Assembly: GCF_000219625.1 (NCBI RefSeq)
Contig: NC_018205.1
Location: 682,001 to 746,000 of the forward strand
DNA: 64,000 nucleotides
DNA from: Zymoseptoria tritici IPO323
Taxonomy: Eukaryota > Ascomycota > Dothideomycetes > Mycosphaerellales > Mycosphaerellaceae
Direction: 5' to 3'
Below, piece by piece: positions 10,600-22,200 of the stretch. The translations under genes and the position numbers were made by a program. The first letter of the stretch is position 1, and every line of letters begins with the position of its first letter. The notes beneath the pieces were generated by a model. That model was not told where the DNA came from. It saw nothing but the letters and a program-made list of their open reading frames with translations, and ran no database searches.

Positions 10600-11625
10600 T
10601 ATACCTTATCGTCGCCAATATAGTTAGTCGCCGTCGCCGTCGCTCGTGTTGTTGCTTACTGACTATTGCAGACTCGAGGTTATCGCCTTCTAGAGCACGT
10701 GTAACACCAGCTCCGTAAGGCATTCGACACCGGCTAGAGCAGTCGATATATCGCTAGACGATACAAGCTAGATCGCATAAGGGTGATACGTGTGCGGTTA
10801 TCCATAGAGTTGTTTAGCACCGCGTATCTACCAGCTCTCGTTCGTCGTAGCCGACCGACTGTCCTTACCGCCGCTAAGGAGCTCCAGCTCTTACAATACC
10901 TGTCCGACTAGCCGGACGCATATCTGGATAAAATAGCATAGTTCGTGTTCGATATAATAGGCAAGGTAGTGTGCGACAGGACGGTATGGAATATCCTCTT
11001 CAGGTATAGCTAGAGTCGGAAGGTAGCTCGAAGGATTGCCGGTAAGCGTAATAAAGAGCTAAGGAGCTATTAGAAGGCAAAGGCGACGGGCTGGCTACGC
11101 GAGAAGCTAGTGTTTATTAATAAGTCGGCGGTAAATAAGCGCAATAGACTAAGGAAGTATTCGTAGGGGCCTGTTAGTCGTCCGGCGGATACGTCGTCGC
11201 CGTCGAGGCGGTCGGAGCGGTGGTCGTTAGTGCCTGCAATAACAATTAATAGCTACCTTAATAGCCCTATGCTTAAGCAGGGCGCTATTAAGGCAGAGGA
11301 TATCGTTAGCTAGCTGCGCGACGTTGTCCTTCCACAGCTCTCACCTGGCTCTATTATCGTTATAGACAATGCGAGCATCCACCGGCATAAGGAGGTGTCT
11401 GTTGTAGTCGCTAATACCCTCTGTTTCCTCGAATACCTACTACCTTATTCACCCGACTTCAACCTTATCGAGCAGTCCTTTAACGTGCTAAAGGCGTAGA
11501 TTAAACGGCACCGGATAGAGCTGCCGGCGTTCGATAGTTTTAAGGCGTTCTTAATACATGTAGTGCGTGAGCAAAAGTTTGGTAAGACGGCGTAGAAGCA
11601 TTTTAAGAAGAGCGGTTATTACTGA
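10600..11625 (+). pseudogene. Tc1/mariner DDE transposase, RIP-inactivated
   Basis: Would catalyse cut-and-paste transposition in the nucleus. The C-terminal catalytic half reads clearly: SPGSIIVIDNASIHRHKEV (second Asp, about 11365), a conserved LEYLLPYSPDFNLIEQSFN segment with the third acidic residue, a TAG where Trp is expected, then a C-terminal tail ending at a TGA at about 11622-11624. The N-terminal half is too degraded to place the start, and the first Asp was not identified. Helix-turn-helix motifs are expected upstream but not readable. Inactive because of multiple stops. Confidence 0.75.
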
Positions 11626-11879
11626 AGAATTCGTTATTACAACGGAAGCTCCCTATTAGCCTAGACCGCACCGGGAGCGACCGTTGCGATGCATTACTAG
11701 CGCGAATTGAGGTGAATATGTCTGCTCGAATTCCATCCTCCTTACCAACTACACAACAACCATTCTATTATATATCCTTAATATCGAACTCTGCATATAA
11801 CAAGAGCGTGCGAACAAGCACGACCAGAAAGCTAAGCAAAATGTAGTAGTAGTAGCTTGCAATCGCAACGGCTGCTTAA

Positions 11880-13630
11880 CTTTGCTTCGGAGAACTTCGA
11901 CGCCCCTTTCGAATGTGCTTCTTCTACGCCTTTACAGCGCGATAGTATTTCAATCGGTAACTAATTAAGAAGCCTTCCTGTGCATCCTAATTCTCTTTAT
12001 CTAGCTAACAGAAGTTAGCAATAGCCCAGTTACCTCGTATAATACATCGTTGTATAGCCTCTAAGCCCTGCTAACCGGTAGGATTGCTAAACTCCTTGCG
12101 AGCGCGTGCGAAGGCAAAGAACGCGCTAATGTCGTCGACGTCGTCCGGTTAAGAGCTCGGCGGCTCGCGGTCGTAACCTGTCGAAGGCCGTGAGCCTTTA
12201 CTAGATTTTGTACGAGGAACGACGGTGGCCGCTAGAGGGAGGCTGCTAGATGCCGAGCCGGCGGCATAGATATGGAAGACGAGGTCCTGTTGCATAGCAC
12301 CCCCCTTCATCTTCGAACGCACAGAGTTAATAGTGCCCTCATCCGCGGTCAGACCGCTCGCCTTCCTGTTTACAAGGTCCCTATATATTATAGGGCCTGG
12401 ATCCTCAGCCGTGAGTTGGCTATTCGCAATGCTAGAGGCCCATGTAGTAAGAGTCGTTCCGTAAAGAGGGTAGTAATTAACAGGCTCGTTAATGCTATAG
12501 ACATAGCATGTGAAGCCCTTGTTCTTACAACGAGCGTTCGTGCATAGCTATCGTCTTATGATATCCTTACTTCTGTTACCTGAGCTAGACAACGCCTTAC
12601 GGTCGTTCGGCAACTAACTTAATTAAATCGTCGTAGCCGTTCTTCGACCTGGTGTCGAGCCGACGACCGGAAGCTCTGCCTTAACAACAACATCTACCTT
12701 TTGATCGCTATAGCCGGCACGATGCTACATCTCCAACTGCCTCACGATTAAGTGCTAGCTATACTCGTTCTTCTAAGGAAACTGTATATAAGAGCGGACT
12801 ATAAGCTTCGGATACAACACCTTCATTTGCACTCGATTAAGGACGACCTTCAGATCTACAATAGCATTTCGAATCTATGCCTCGACATCTGATGCCACCT
12901 TATCTTGGTTATTACTAGAGCTATACAGCGTATCTGCTTGTAACTCAGTCCGTCCTTAGCGCACACACAAAGCGATAGTGAATTCGAACGGTGTGTCTTC
13001 CACCTCCTCTTCTTCTTCTACCTTAACAATACGGCTACGAGCTAACAACGTAGGGGCAGAAGGGCGGCGGCGACGACGAGAAGGCGCTAGCGTTTGATAT
13101 AACGGCGGTAGTGAGGTTCTATTGTTTCCTTCTTCTTCCACCTCATCCTTATCCTTAACATCGACATCCGGTCGCGCGCGCTTGCCAGTTATCGCACCGA
13201 CGACCTAAGCAGCCTTCAACCGTAGCCTACGCTGCCGTAAGTATTTACGCTTTAACCTCCTCTTGTCTTCTAACATTGCCGCAGTACGTAGACGGTCTTG
13301 ACGACAAGCCTCTTCTTTAATAGCAGCATCAATCGCGGCCTGCTCGCTGACAGAACGGACAGTTCTACTTCCACCTGCGACTTCTACGTCCTTATTAACC
13401 GCGTTACTACGAGCGACATTATCCTCCTCTTCCTCTTCGATTCGACTCAATTTAGCGTCTACCGCTCCACCTCCACCTCTACCTCCACGACCTCTACGAC
13501 CTCCTAGCCTTAACGCGTTAATAGCTTCCTCGACAACACGCGTACGAACGACCTTCCGCGGTAAGCGACGAGCAGGACTTGATCTAGCGGCAGAAGGAGG
13601 GCTTAAGGGCGGCATAAAAAGAGACGGCAT
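11880..13630 (-). pseudogene. accessory gene of the Tc1-type element, Cys-containing
   Basis: From ATG at 13628-13630 one minus-strand frame can be read for over 500 codons with about a dozen stops, mostly TAG, plus TAA codons. Order: a basic Gly/Arg-rich N-terminus, an acidic run (EEEEED), an Arg/Lys-rich segment with a probable nuclear signal (RRLKRKYLRQRRLRLK), a second EEEEE run, then near 12520 CTNARCKNKGFTCYV (C-x4-C-x5-C), a TTWASSIANSQLTAEDPGP segment and a Gln/Lys-rich C-terminus. The Cys motif plus W-A-x-x-I resembles accessory proteins that I associate with fungal transposon-rich DNA, but I cannot name a family. It converges with the transposase. Confidence 0.55.
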
Positions 13631-13757
13631 AGCAACACCTTAAAGGGCTGGTTTATGACACCTTAAATAGCTGGTTTATGGCGACAATGGAGCTATACCG
13701 ACGACACAAGAGTAGGTAAACAACAGGAAATTAACATTAGGGCTAACTAGGTTTGGT

Positions 13758-13796
13758 AGAGAACACGCGTACCAAACCGTGGTACGAGGGCTCTCT
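13758..13796. repeat. subterminal hairpin, right end
   Basis: Arms AGAGAACACGCGTACC and GGTACGAGGGCTCTCT around a 7-nt loop. Imperfect (three mismatched pairs) and diverged from the perfect left-end hairpin. It lies 12 bp inside the right TIR. Confidence 0.7.
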
Positions 13797-13808
13797 GTAC
13801 GTCCCAAA

Positions 13809-13842
13809 ACCGAGGGTGGCTCATTCTTTATTGCGAGCGTTC
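13809..13842 (-). repeat. right TIR of the Tc1-type element
   Basis: Reverse complement of the left TIR with two mismatches near position 10-12. Followed by the TA target site at 13843-13844. Confidence 0.9.
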
Positions 13843-13844
13843 TA

Positions 13845-14453
13845 ATAGCGGGAAAGACGACGGATTAACCGGCTTTCCATGACGGTGCAATGCCAATCGT
13901 GATTCTCAAGTGAACGCAGGAGTTCTTGCTTTTGCCATTTCCCAACCTCATTGTCGCTTATGGAGTCACATGACATAAAAAGTATTTCATGCGACGGTAA
14001 TGTATGTTCTCATCCCGTCTAGATCGACATGCAGTGCACTGAGAGCACCCGATTCGGCAAAGGTTGCCTATAAATGTGGCGGACGGCTAGCAGCCATAGA
14101 CTTGTCCTTTCTGCTAGTACTTTGCACAACTGACTTCCGAAGCTTGGGGAGAAGGTTGTCTCCGCTGACGATTATCTCGTGGAGATCTTTAAGGGGCTGA
14201 TTATCTGCAGGTGCAAAGTCGAGGACGTTCAGAGGTGTCTTAGAGGGCTGCAGAGGGCGGTGGCGGTCGGTCGAAGTGAGCTATCGGATACAGGAGGGAC
14301 GTGACCGGCGTCGAAGACATCTCTACGCTTGGATCCTACACAGAGAGCAATTCATCATGGCCGACAGCATCGTGCTTCTCCTTCGAGAGACGTGAAACGT
14401 CACACAGCTCGACTAGCTTCCGGACACTTGGATCATCCACGAATTTGGGCTTT
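13845..14453 (-). pseudogene. host ORF fragment between two insertions
   Basis: Minus-strand reading from the big nest edge: KFVDDPSVRKLVELCDVSRL is in frame with the host ORF on the far side of the nest (37997-38310). A TAG follows at 14336-14338, then further protein-like sequence in a shifted frame (PADNQPLKDLHEIIVSGDNL). The 3' continuation is probably cut by the Tc1-type element. CTTT at 14450-14453 is the presumed target duplication of the nest. Function unknown. Confidence 0.45.
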
Positions 14454-14495
14454 GATCGCGTCCCATGTGTTTAAGTAGGCAAAAACACTAAATTT
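14454..14495 (+). repeat. left TIR of the integrase-core transposon
   Basis: Starts GATCGCGTCCCATGTGT and contains GTAGGCAAAAACACT. The first 27 positions align without gaps to the right TIR with three mismatches, and one more lies in the following 15. Unlike the interior it still has CA and TG. Confidence 0.82.
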
Positions 14496-15159
14496 TCAAC
14501 AACACTTCCTCACCACCACTACTAACACCACCGCTATTGTCGCCAATTGCTTATATTGTCGCTATACAGCTGCGCTAGTTACTCTAATTATTAATAATTA
14601 TATATAAGTACGCGACAATACGCGGTTTACGTAGATAAGTATTATTAATACCGCTTTTCTTCGACTCTTATTAATACTACTACTTCTACTACTCTACCGC
14701 GCGCGCTCGTAGCTCGCTCGTTATATAATATATATAGCTCGTAATATCGTACCGCGCGCGTACGTAAAAATAGTCGATTTTATAGTAATTAATACGGAAC
14801 TTAGTAAGGCTCGCGACCCCTAGCGCCTTTAAGGCCTCTCTCTCGACGGTACTTACGACGACGGTAACTCCGAGCTAGCGACCGCATCTACTTTAGCTAT
14901 CGCTCCTACTCCTTAGCTACCTACCGACCTTCTCGTCTACGATAAGTCTACTACGGCTACCTCTAAAGACTTCTAGTATATCTCCGACCTCTAATAGAAC
15001 GATGCCCTCGTTAGAGTATAGAGTAGTAATAAAAACACTAAGAAGAGCGGACGTTAGATACTTATAAGATATGATTATGTACGTAGAGTTATAGAGACGG
15101 ACGAAGGTAATATAGCTCGTACGGCTCTTAGTAAGGCTCGTAGGCTAATAAAAAAAAAT
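14496..15159. other. RIPped transposon sequence, no gene readable
   Basis: Extremely poor in CA and TG and rich in TA, with CpG retained. Short plus-strand protein-like stretches exist (near 15080, RVIETDEGNIARTAL), but stops interrupt. Probably the upstream part of the plus-strand gene that follows. Confidence 0.5.
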
Positions 15160-15603
15160 AGGTATTCCGGTAGTTACCGAGTACGGCTAGTATAAGGATC
15201 GCGGACTCGAGTATAAGACTTCTACGACTCTCCCTACCTACGCCTACTACTACTATAAGGGCAAGCCTCCGTATTTTACTAGAGATTAGGTTAAGATTAA
15301 GGAGGAGCCGGTAGAAAAGAAGTCTATATTAAAGGAGGTAGTTAGTAGTATACGAGGTAAGATAAATAAGGCGTAGGATAAGATCGCTACGTTAGAGTCG
15401 GAGGTGTCGGATTTAAAGTATAAGATTAGCGGTTTAAGGGGCTTAAAAGGTTAGCTAAAGGAGGAGCTAATTAAGGAGATTATAGACGAGGTTAATAACG
15501 TACGGAGTAAGTTAAAGGCTACTATTACTAAGATTAAGTAGTCGGTGTTATAGTATTAGCGTACTATTAACGAGAAGTTCGGTAGACTAGGCGTAATAGA
15601 TTA
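15160..15603 (+). pseudogene. coiled-coil accessory gene of the integrase-core transposon
   Basis: One plus-strand frame, with stops at presumed Gln/Trp codons, reads an aromatic segment (PTYAYYYYKGKPPYFTRD), then a long Lys/Glu/Leu-rich helix (DKIATLESEVSDLKYKISGL, later LIKEIIDEVNNVRSKLKATI) with heptad-like spacing, ending at TAA near 15601. Probably a DNA- or partner-binding accessory protein by position, but no family was recognised. The start is not visible because ATG codons are removed by RIP. Confidence 0.45.
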
Positions 15604-16099
15604 ATAGATAGATCGATTTAGCCTACGAGCTCTCCGCGAGCCTTACGAGCCTATACGTTAATACCTAAATAAATACGTTAGTTACTATATATCTCCTTAA
15701 ATCCCTCGTTTTTACGCTTACGAGCTAGCCGTTTTAGCCTACGAGTACGCTACGAGCCGTTTTTAAGGAAGAGAATTAAGATATTAAGCTATTAAGATAT
15801 AAGATATACGTTTATTGCTCCTTCTAGCTACGAGCTATTCCGTTTAGTCCGCGAGCACGTAACGAGCGAGTCGTCGGTAGCGTATATTTATTAGATTCGT
15901 ATATATTAGTCCTTCTAGTTAGCCCTACCCTTCTCGGTAAGCGTAATAGTCCGCTCGCTCCGTCTAGTACTAATAACTACCGGCTCGTTAACCTTCTTCT
16001 TCTTCTTTATCTTCTACTACTAAACGACCGGCTCGGCGACCTCCTCTAGTATCTCTAAACCCCCTTAATTAATAGTGCTAGCGGTAGTAGTAGTAGTAG
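15604..16099. other. RIPped intergenic part of the transposon with a TAG array
   Basis: Thr/Ser-coding-like low-complexity sequence on the minus strand. An array of about ten GTA/TAG triplets at 16085-16113 ends in a short palindromic TACTACTA. No gene is readable. Confidence 0.45.
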
Positions 16100-16702
16100 T
16101 AGTAGTAGTACTACTAGGCTCCTTCGCCTTCGCCTTCGACTTTAATTAAGGCGTTAGCGTCGTCGTTATCGCCGACGAAGAGGGTATCGTCGAGTCCGAA
16201 CGGATCGCTAGCGCTAGCGTACTAGCTACTACGGAGGTAATCGTCGAAGATCTACTATTCTACTTAGCTCGGCTCGCGGTAGCTTCCTTAGCCTTTACTA
16301 TATCGCCTAAGCTATCTGTATTAGGGTCGAGTAGAATGTAGTCGTTAGGCTAGCTTACTAGCGATAATTAGAGGTCGCGGCTAGTAGGGCGTTTAGAGCT
16401 AGAGCGTTACTAAGGTAGAGGGCTAGAGCGCTCCGGGTCCTACGAGGAGCTAAGGGTACTACGAGCGGAACGAGAACGGCTTACGAGCCCTATAGACTAG
16501 TCTACGAGCGTCTTACTATTACTACCGGACGGACCTACTATAGCTATTATAAGGTAGCGTACCTCCGGTACGAGCTAGCTTACGAGTAGGTAACTCTTAC
16601 CTACGAGGATCTCCCTACCGTCGACGCTAGTATAGCTATTAGTCTATATAAACGGATAGTAAATAACGCCGTCCTTATCTTTAAATATACGCCCGTTAGG
16701 GT
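16100..16702 (-). pseudogene. second transposon gene, 3' part (left of Gypsy)
   Basis: Continues the frame of 28750-30060 when the Gypsy element and one ATAGG copy are removed: YRVYNDSTVL joins YPNGRIFKDKDGVIYYPF without a shift. Further on it reads LVPEVRYLIIAIVGPSGSNS, then Ser/Arg-rich low complexity, with TAG stops. The function is unknown. The seamless join is the main evidence that this was one protein. Confidence 0.5.
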
Positions 16703-16707
16703 ATAGG

Positions 16708-17010
16708 TGTAAAAGGCGCCAAGGCTGAACGCAGGCGGACCGTAGGGACCTTTAGGTCGTTGCGAAGTCCCTACGATATCGTTGCGGTGTGCACATGCGG
16801 GTGCGAGTCAGATGTCGCGCAGCGAGTCGCAGGCGTACCGCACCCATTCCGCACCGACTCGTGTCCATCTCTCGAGGGTTAAAATAGGTAGCCGCCGTAG
16901 GCGGATCGAAAGGGCAAGAATTACTCTTGCACCAGATAGTACGGTATCCTCACACTGTTGCACACCCGAGTAGTACGCTTGTTTATACATCCCTACCACT
17001 TATTATTACA
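16708..17010 (+). repeat. 5' LTR of the Gypsy element
   Basis: Starts TGTAAAAGGCGCC and ends TTATTATTACA; 303 bp, same length as the 3' LTR. Two of the nine LTR differences are RIP-type changes in this copy. Preceded by ATAGG. Confidence 0.95.
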
Positions 17011-17106
17011 TAGTAATTCTTCCTTAACCTTTACTACAAGGGTAACAGTCCGAGGATGCTACCTAAGCGAACTACTAGGGTCGCTGTAGGAAGAGACGAG
17101 CTACTT

Positions 17107-18480
17107 ATGAGTAGCGCTATGCCCGATGAACAGGGCATTACTGCCGAAGCTGTTGCCGATACGGGTCGCATTAAGGAAGTCGTTAATAACGACCAAGATA
17201 ACCTTATTACTAACTAAGAGGAAGGTGACGATATTACCTCGACACTCTCTAAGGAAGAGCACGCAACTACTCCGCCGGCGGATCCCGCCGAGGGAAACGA
17301 AGACGACAATGCCGAAATCGACGAAATAGTCGACCTCTAGGCTGCCGTCGCCGCGGAAGAGGCTCTTACCAAAGCTTTCCTTCGGAAAAAGCTCAGAAAG
17401 ATAAAGAAACTTAATAAGAACTTAGCAGACGATATCGCCTACGGTCGCGTGACCGGACACAAAAGGGTGCGGTCCGATAAAGAGTTTGCCGGAGTTAGAA
17501 GAGCTAAGATTAATATTAAGAAGCCTTTCGACCTTAAGGGCAAGAGCGTAAAGGAGCTGCGTAACTAGCGCTTCGAATGCGAGCTTGCATTTGCTAATGT
17601 ACCGCAGTCGTTCCGCAGTAATTCTTAGAAGGTTATATAGTCTATACAATACCTAGCTTACTCTTACGATCTAAGAGAACGCTAGTACAGCTAGTAGGCC
17701 AACAACCCTAACCTGCGTACCGTAGTAACTTAGGTAGGATTTATAGAATTCCTTAACAACCTGCTGGACGATCCAGACGCTCGTAAGCTCGAGTCCTTTA
17801 AGAAGCATCGCGTCGCGGTACAAGGCAAGGATTAGTCCGTATGCTCGTTCCTTACATACTTAGAAAGCATCGAAGCTTAGCTTCTACTATTACCTTCGGA
17901 GGAATAGTCGTTGTATATGTTTTATGTGCGACTTCGCAAAGATGTTCGTATTAAGATTATAGATTATAATGTAATACTAACTACTCGCATAGAGCTTGTA
18001 GACCTTGCGTCTTGTATAGAGAAGAACATTAAGGATGTAAAAGCTCCCTCTGCGAGCACTAGTTAGAGACCTCTAGAACCTTCTAAGACGCTAGCGCCTC
18101 GCAATCGCGAGCTAAGAAGTAACAGCTAGGGCCGAAACTCTAATAGGAATAACCGTAGAGGAGGCTAGAGAGGCAACGGTAATAATCGTAGTAGAGGAAA
18201 TCGTAGAGGCTTTAGAGGAGGCTCTAATCTTCCTTCGCGCCCCGCCGATTTATCCTCTACTGTCAGCTGCTAGACATGCGGAAAGGCTAGTTATATCTTA
18301 ACTACCTGTCCCTAGAAAGGACAGGGAGGTAGAAATCCAAACCGAGCTCTAATCGGTTCGGGAAAAGGATAGGCTTCGTCGCAACCGCATAAAGTGTAAC
18401 GAAGCCGAAATTAGTGCGGCCTATCGAAGCTAGATAGGTTATTACTCGACAGGTCGATATCGTGTTGTCGTAGGGACATC
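17107..18480 (+). pseudogene. Gypsy gag with zinc knuckle
   Basis: Structural capsid/nucleocapsid polyprotein that packages element RNA. From ATG at 17107 the frame reads an acidic N-terminus, a basic segment (AFLRKKLRKIKKLNKN), a capsid-like helical domain (about 17550-18040, with ARKLESFKKHRVAVQGKD), an Arg/Asn/Gly-rich linker (RGNRRGFRGG) and a zinc knuckle near 18270-18315. The knuckle reads C-x2-C-x4-Y-x4-C; the Tyr replaces the canonical His, explained by CpA to TpA. About ten TAG stops interrupt the frame. Inactive. Confidence 0.8.
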
Positions 18481-19298
18481 GCATAGTCTCCGCCACGTTT
18501 GATATAGGGTCGCAAATTACCCTAATCGACCAGAAGTTTGTAGTTCGCTACAACCTCGCAACAGTCGAGGCCGAACTCCTATCTCTGGTTTAGCTTTAAG
18601 ATTAAAGCATAACCTGTTATGGCGCGTATAATGTTCCTGTTCGGATAATAGACGACAATAGTATCGTCAAAGAACATACTATACTTATATATAGGGTAGA
18701 CAAGGATGGACCAGAGATCCTCTTTAGACAACACACTATAACGACGAAAGGATTTAACATCTAGGTCGGTGCGGGAACCTAGTAATAGGGTCTGGGGACC
18801 GAAACCATCGGCAGGATCTCGTACAAAAGATTAAAGAAGGAGTTAAGGAACGACAAGACTCTGCTTGTTGTCGTCGGGTGGATTATAGTGACACCTGCGG
18901 GATCCATGCGCCTCGCATACACCGTCGGCTTAGCCGAGGTAAAGGTAGTAGAAATCCCTGCGGCTCTCTTAGACTACACCGACGTATTTAACTCTAACTC
19001 CGCTTCTGCGTTGCTAACGCATCGAGCTACCGACTATGCTATTAACCTAGTCGAGGGCCGGGAACTACTATATAGCTCCCTATACAATCTCTCGGAGAAA
19101 GAGTTAGGTATCCTTCGGGATTACCTAGAGAAGGGGTTAGCCTCGGGTCGCATACAACACAGCATCAGCCCTGCGGGTGCACTAGTCATCTTTGTTCCAA
19201 AGAAGGGCGGCGAGCTGCGCTTGTGCGTTAACTACCGAGCACTTAACTCTATTACCGTTAAAGACAGATGCCCTCTGCCTTTAATTGACGAAACCTTA
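18481..19298 (+). pseudogene. Gypsy protease and N-terminal RT
   Basis: FDIGSQITLIDQKFVVRYNL near 18500 corresponds to the aspartic protease start (usually D-S/T-G; here D-I-G). RT begins around 18900. LSEKELGILRDYLEKGLASG, the segment ISPAGALVIFVPKKGGELRL and CVNYRALNSITVKDRCPLPL (about 19225-19285) match the conserved N-terminal RT blocks of Ty3/Gypsy. The ORF is cut at 19298 by the LINE insertion within PLIDETL and resumes at 22870. Confidence 0.85.
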
Positions 19299-22200
19299 TT
19301 GTTTGTTTGTTTGTTTGTTTGTTCCATTTACGTCCTATAGGAGTCTATGACTATGTAGGACGGCTGTCTCGCGACAGTAGTCTATCTATGTACAATTGTT
19401 GTTCTCTCGTATCTCTTAACCTTAGGGAAAGACCCGTACCTAGGATAGTAGCCAGCTAGTATCGAAGGACTTTAAAGAAAGACAAATAAGGAAAAGTAAA
19501 AGGAGTGTAGGCTAGACGGTCTCGTCTTCGCCTCTTGCTAGGTGCTAGGACCTAGAAGCAATCTTTGTATCCGAGAGAAAGGTAGTAAGGTATTTCCGGA
19601 GTTCCTTATCTTCTACTATTTCTAGTAGAGATTGTGCTTATCGTAGCGGTAGTAGCCTAAATACATCGTAAATAGGGCAGCTACATACGAGGTGTTCTGC
19701 TGTTTCTCGTCGTCCGTAAGGGCAGTCTAGCGTCGTTACGTATCTAAAGCGATAGAGATAGGACTTTAGGTATCCGTATCCTAATAGGATAGTATAGAAG
19801 GCACTAGTTAAAGCGCGTCTTCCTCCTATTCTATGTTTTCCTAGCGAGCTCCATAGAAATCGACTAAGGTAGCTATTTGTATTCCTAGGTACCTTATTAA
19901 TCTCCCGTTGTCTTGCTATTTCGTATCGGGTTTTCTAGACGCTAAAGAGATCGTCTTTTGCGTAGTTAGCCCTCTCGTATTCTACGAAATGCTTGTATTA
20001 TCGGAGTCGATAACAGAGTAGTTGTATCTATATTCTCTATCGTTTTTGCGGAAGTATCTCTCTCGAGTCCTCGTGTCGGACTTCTCGCGTATCCGAAGGC
20101 GCGCTTTAGATAGCGAGTCTTACGGGGTAGTTTTCGGGTAGCTTTGCTGCGCGTAGAGAGTATAAAATTAACTGTCTCTCTAGGCGTAGATCCGGGGGGA
20201 AGAGATTTAACTCTACTTCGGACGGGACGTTTAGGGCGGTACGGAAAACGCCTAGGATCTTTCTACAAGCTTTACTTTGTAGGGATACTAGAGGTTTTAT
20301 GCTCTTTTTCGACCGCTACTAAACCGGGGCCCTATAGTCTGCTATTATAGTAACGCAGGCTAGGTAGATCTTTCTTAACGATATAGAAGATAGACCGCGT
20401 TCGGTATTTGCTAGTCTTTCTAATTAATAGAATGCTGCTTGTGCTTGTGCCGATCTTATTGCAATATGCTCCTTAAAGGTAAGACCGGCGTCTAGCTAAA
20501 TCCTAAGCTACCTTATCGCTTTCTTTGCCGGGCGAACAATATCGCCGTTTGGAAGAATTACCGGGCAGTCGGACCCTTTCCCTTTTAAGAAGTATACTAG
20601 GTCTGTCTTTGCTAGGTCGAAAGCAATCGAGTTCTTCTTTCCTAGGTCTATTAGCCTTCTTGCCTTACGTTCTAGTACCTTAGAGTTCTTCTTAAGGGAC
20701 GTAGACGAGGTAGATAGTCTAATGTCGTCGACGTAGGAACTAGGAGTAACTCCTTATAGCGAGAAGAATATGTCGCGCGTATAGATAAGAAAGAGGATAG
20801 GAGACATCGGGCTGCCTTGCGGAACGCCGATCTCTACGTCCTGGAATTCCTATATCTGTCCGTCGAATGCTATTCGTAGGCGTCTATTGCTTATAAACGA
20901 CTAAACCCAATATATAAGGCTGTACGGAAGCCTTAACTGGATTATTATTCTTAACAGTCGGTTCTTTGCAACGTAGTCGTATGCTCCTCTTACGTCGAGG
21001 AAGATAACCGAAGTCTTCTTTTTCTTTCTTCGATTCTCCTCGATTTCGTTCGTTAAGAGAAGCACCGTATCGATGGCCGATTTCTTCTTTCGCCCTCCTA
21101 ACTACGAGTCGTGTAGAAGGGGCTTCGTCTCTGCGATAATCCCTAGGCGTTTTGCGAGTATTCTCTCGCTAATCTTGCTAAGGCAGTTTAGGAGAGAGAT
21201 AACTTGGTAGGCCTTAGGGACCAAATAGTCTAGTTTTCCCGGCTTTGCTAGAACTACGCCTATCGCAACTTTCCAGCATCGGGGGTAGTGTCCTTCGTTA
21301 AGTAGCCTACTATATATACGTAGAAAGGTAATAGGAATAGCGCTGTACACTTTACTAATAATAGCTTGCGTAATACTGTCTAGGCCCGGCGTTTTTCCTT
21401 TTACTATCTTCGTACTACAGGCGGCAGCGAGTTCCTCTTCGGTTAGCGTAGTCCAGCCCTAATCCCCGGCTGTATACGCTTCCTAACGGCTAGGTAGAGG
21501 TTCCTCGGCAGGAGGGCGCGGAAATAAGGCTTCGGAGAAGGCCTTACATTTCCCCTCGAAAGAATCTTCGTTGTTTATCGTAGGTATCTGTCTTCGGCTG
21601 CTATTCCTAGTATAGGACATAGCTTTAAAGATAGATTTCGAGTCTTCTTTTTCGAGGAAAGCGTTCTAGTAGTTCTTCTTAGCTGTTTTAATAGCTTAGA
21701 AGTACTTGTTTCTCGCTTTTATATACGCCTCTTTCTCGTCTAGCGTCGGCGTACGTCCGTAGGTAAAGGTCTGTCTATATGTTCTAGACATTATACGGCG
21801 TAGCGTACGTAGCTCTCTATTCTACTAAGGTTTTGCGCAGGCGTGTACTACTTTCTCTAGGATTGCTCCCCGCATCGATTCGGTAATATACGAGGTAAAG
21901 GAGTCTACGATGTCGTCGAAGGAGTTCGTATAGTTAATAGACGTCGCCTTACTTATTAGGAGATCTGTAAACAGTTCCTAATCTGCGGAAGCTATATCCA
22001 AAACTACTTTCTTCTGTTAGGCTCGATCTTGCGCGCTAATAAGGTCTATAGATATAGCCTTATAGTCTGAGCCTGTCGGAATCGTTCTCTAGTCGATTTC
22101 TTTCGTAGATAAGGATCCTCTTGTAAACGTAAGGTCTAGGACCGACTCTGCGTCTAGGTGCGGCCTATAGAAGGTCCCGACACCTATCGTATTACGTAGA

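Larger units (their letters stand above)
10473..13842 (+). mobile_element. Tc1/mariner-type DNA transposon, RIP-damaged
   Basis: A complete 3370-bp element. It has 34-bp TIRs with two mismatches, flanked by TA dinucleotides (10471-10472 and 13843-13844), the Tc1/mariner target duplication. Inside are a DDE transposase relic on the plus strand and a second long gene on the minus strand, meeting tail to tail near 11.6-11.9 kb. Both genes are broken by many TAG/TAA codons at positions expected for Gln or Trp, consistent with RIP. Two-gene elements of about 3.4 kb are longer than a minimal Tc1 (1.3-1.8 kb). Confidence 0.88.

Noticed and set aside
10487..13828. Tc1-type element with 20-bp TIRs and inner TA sites
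   Set aside because: Inverted identity continues outward for 14 more bases to a second TA pair, so the longer 34-bp TIR is preferred.
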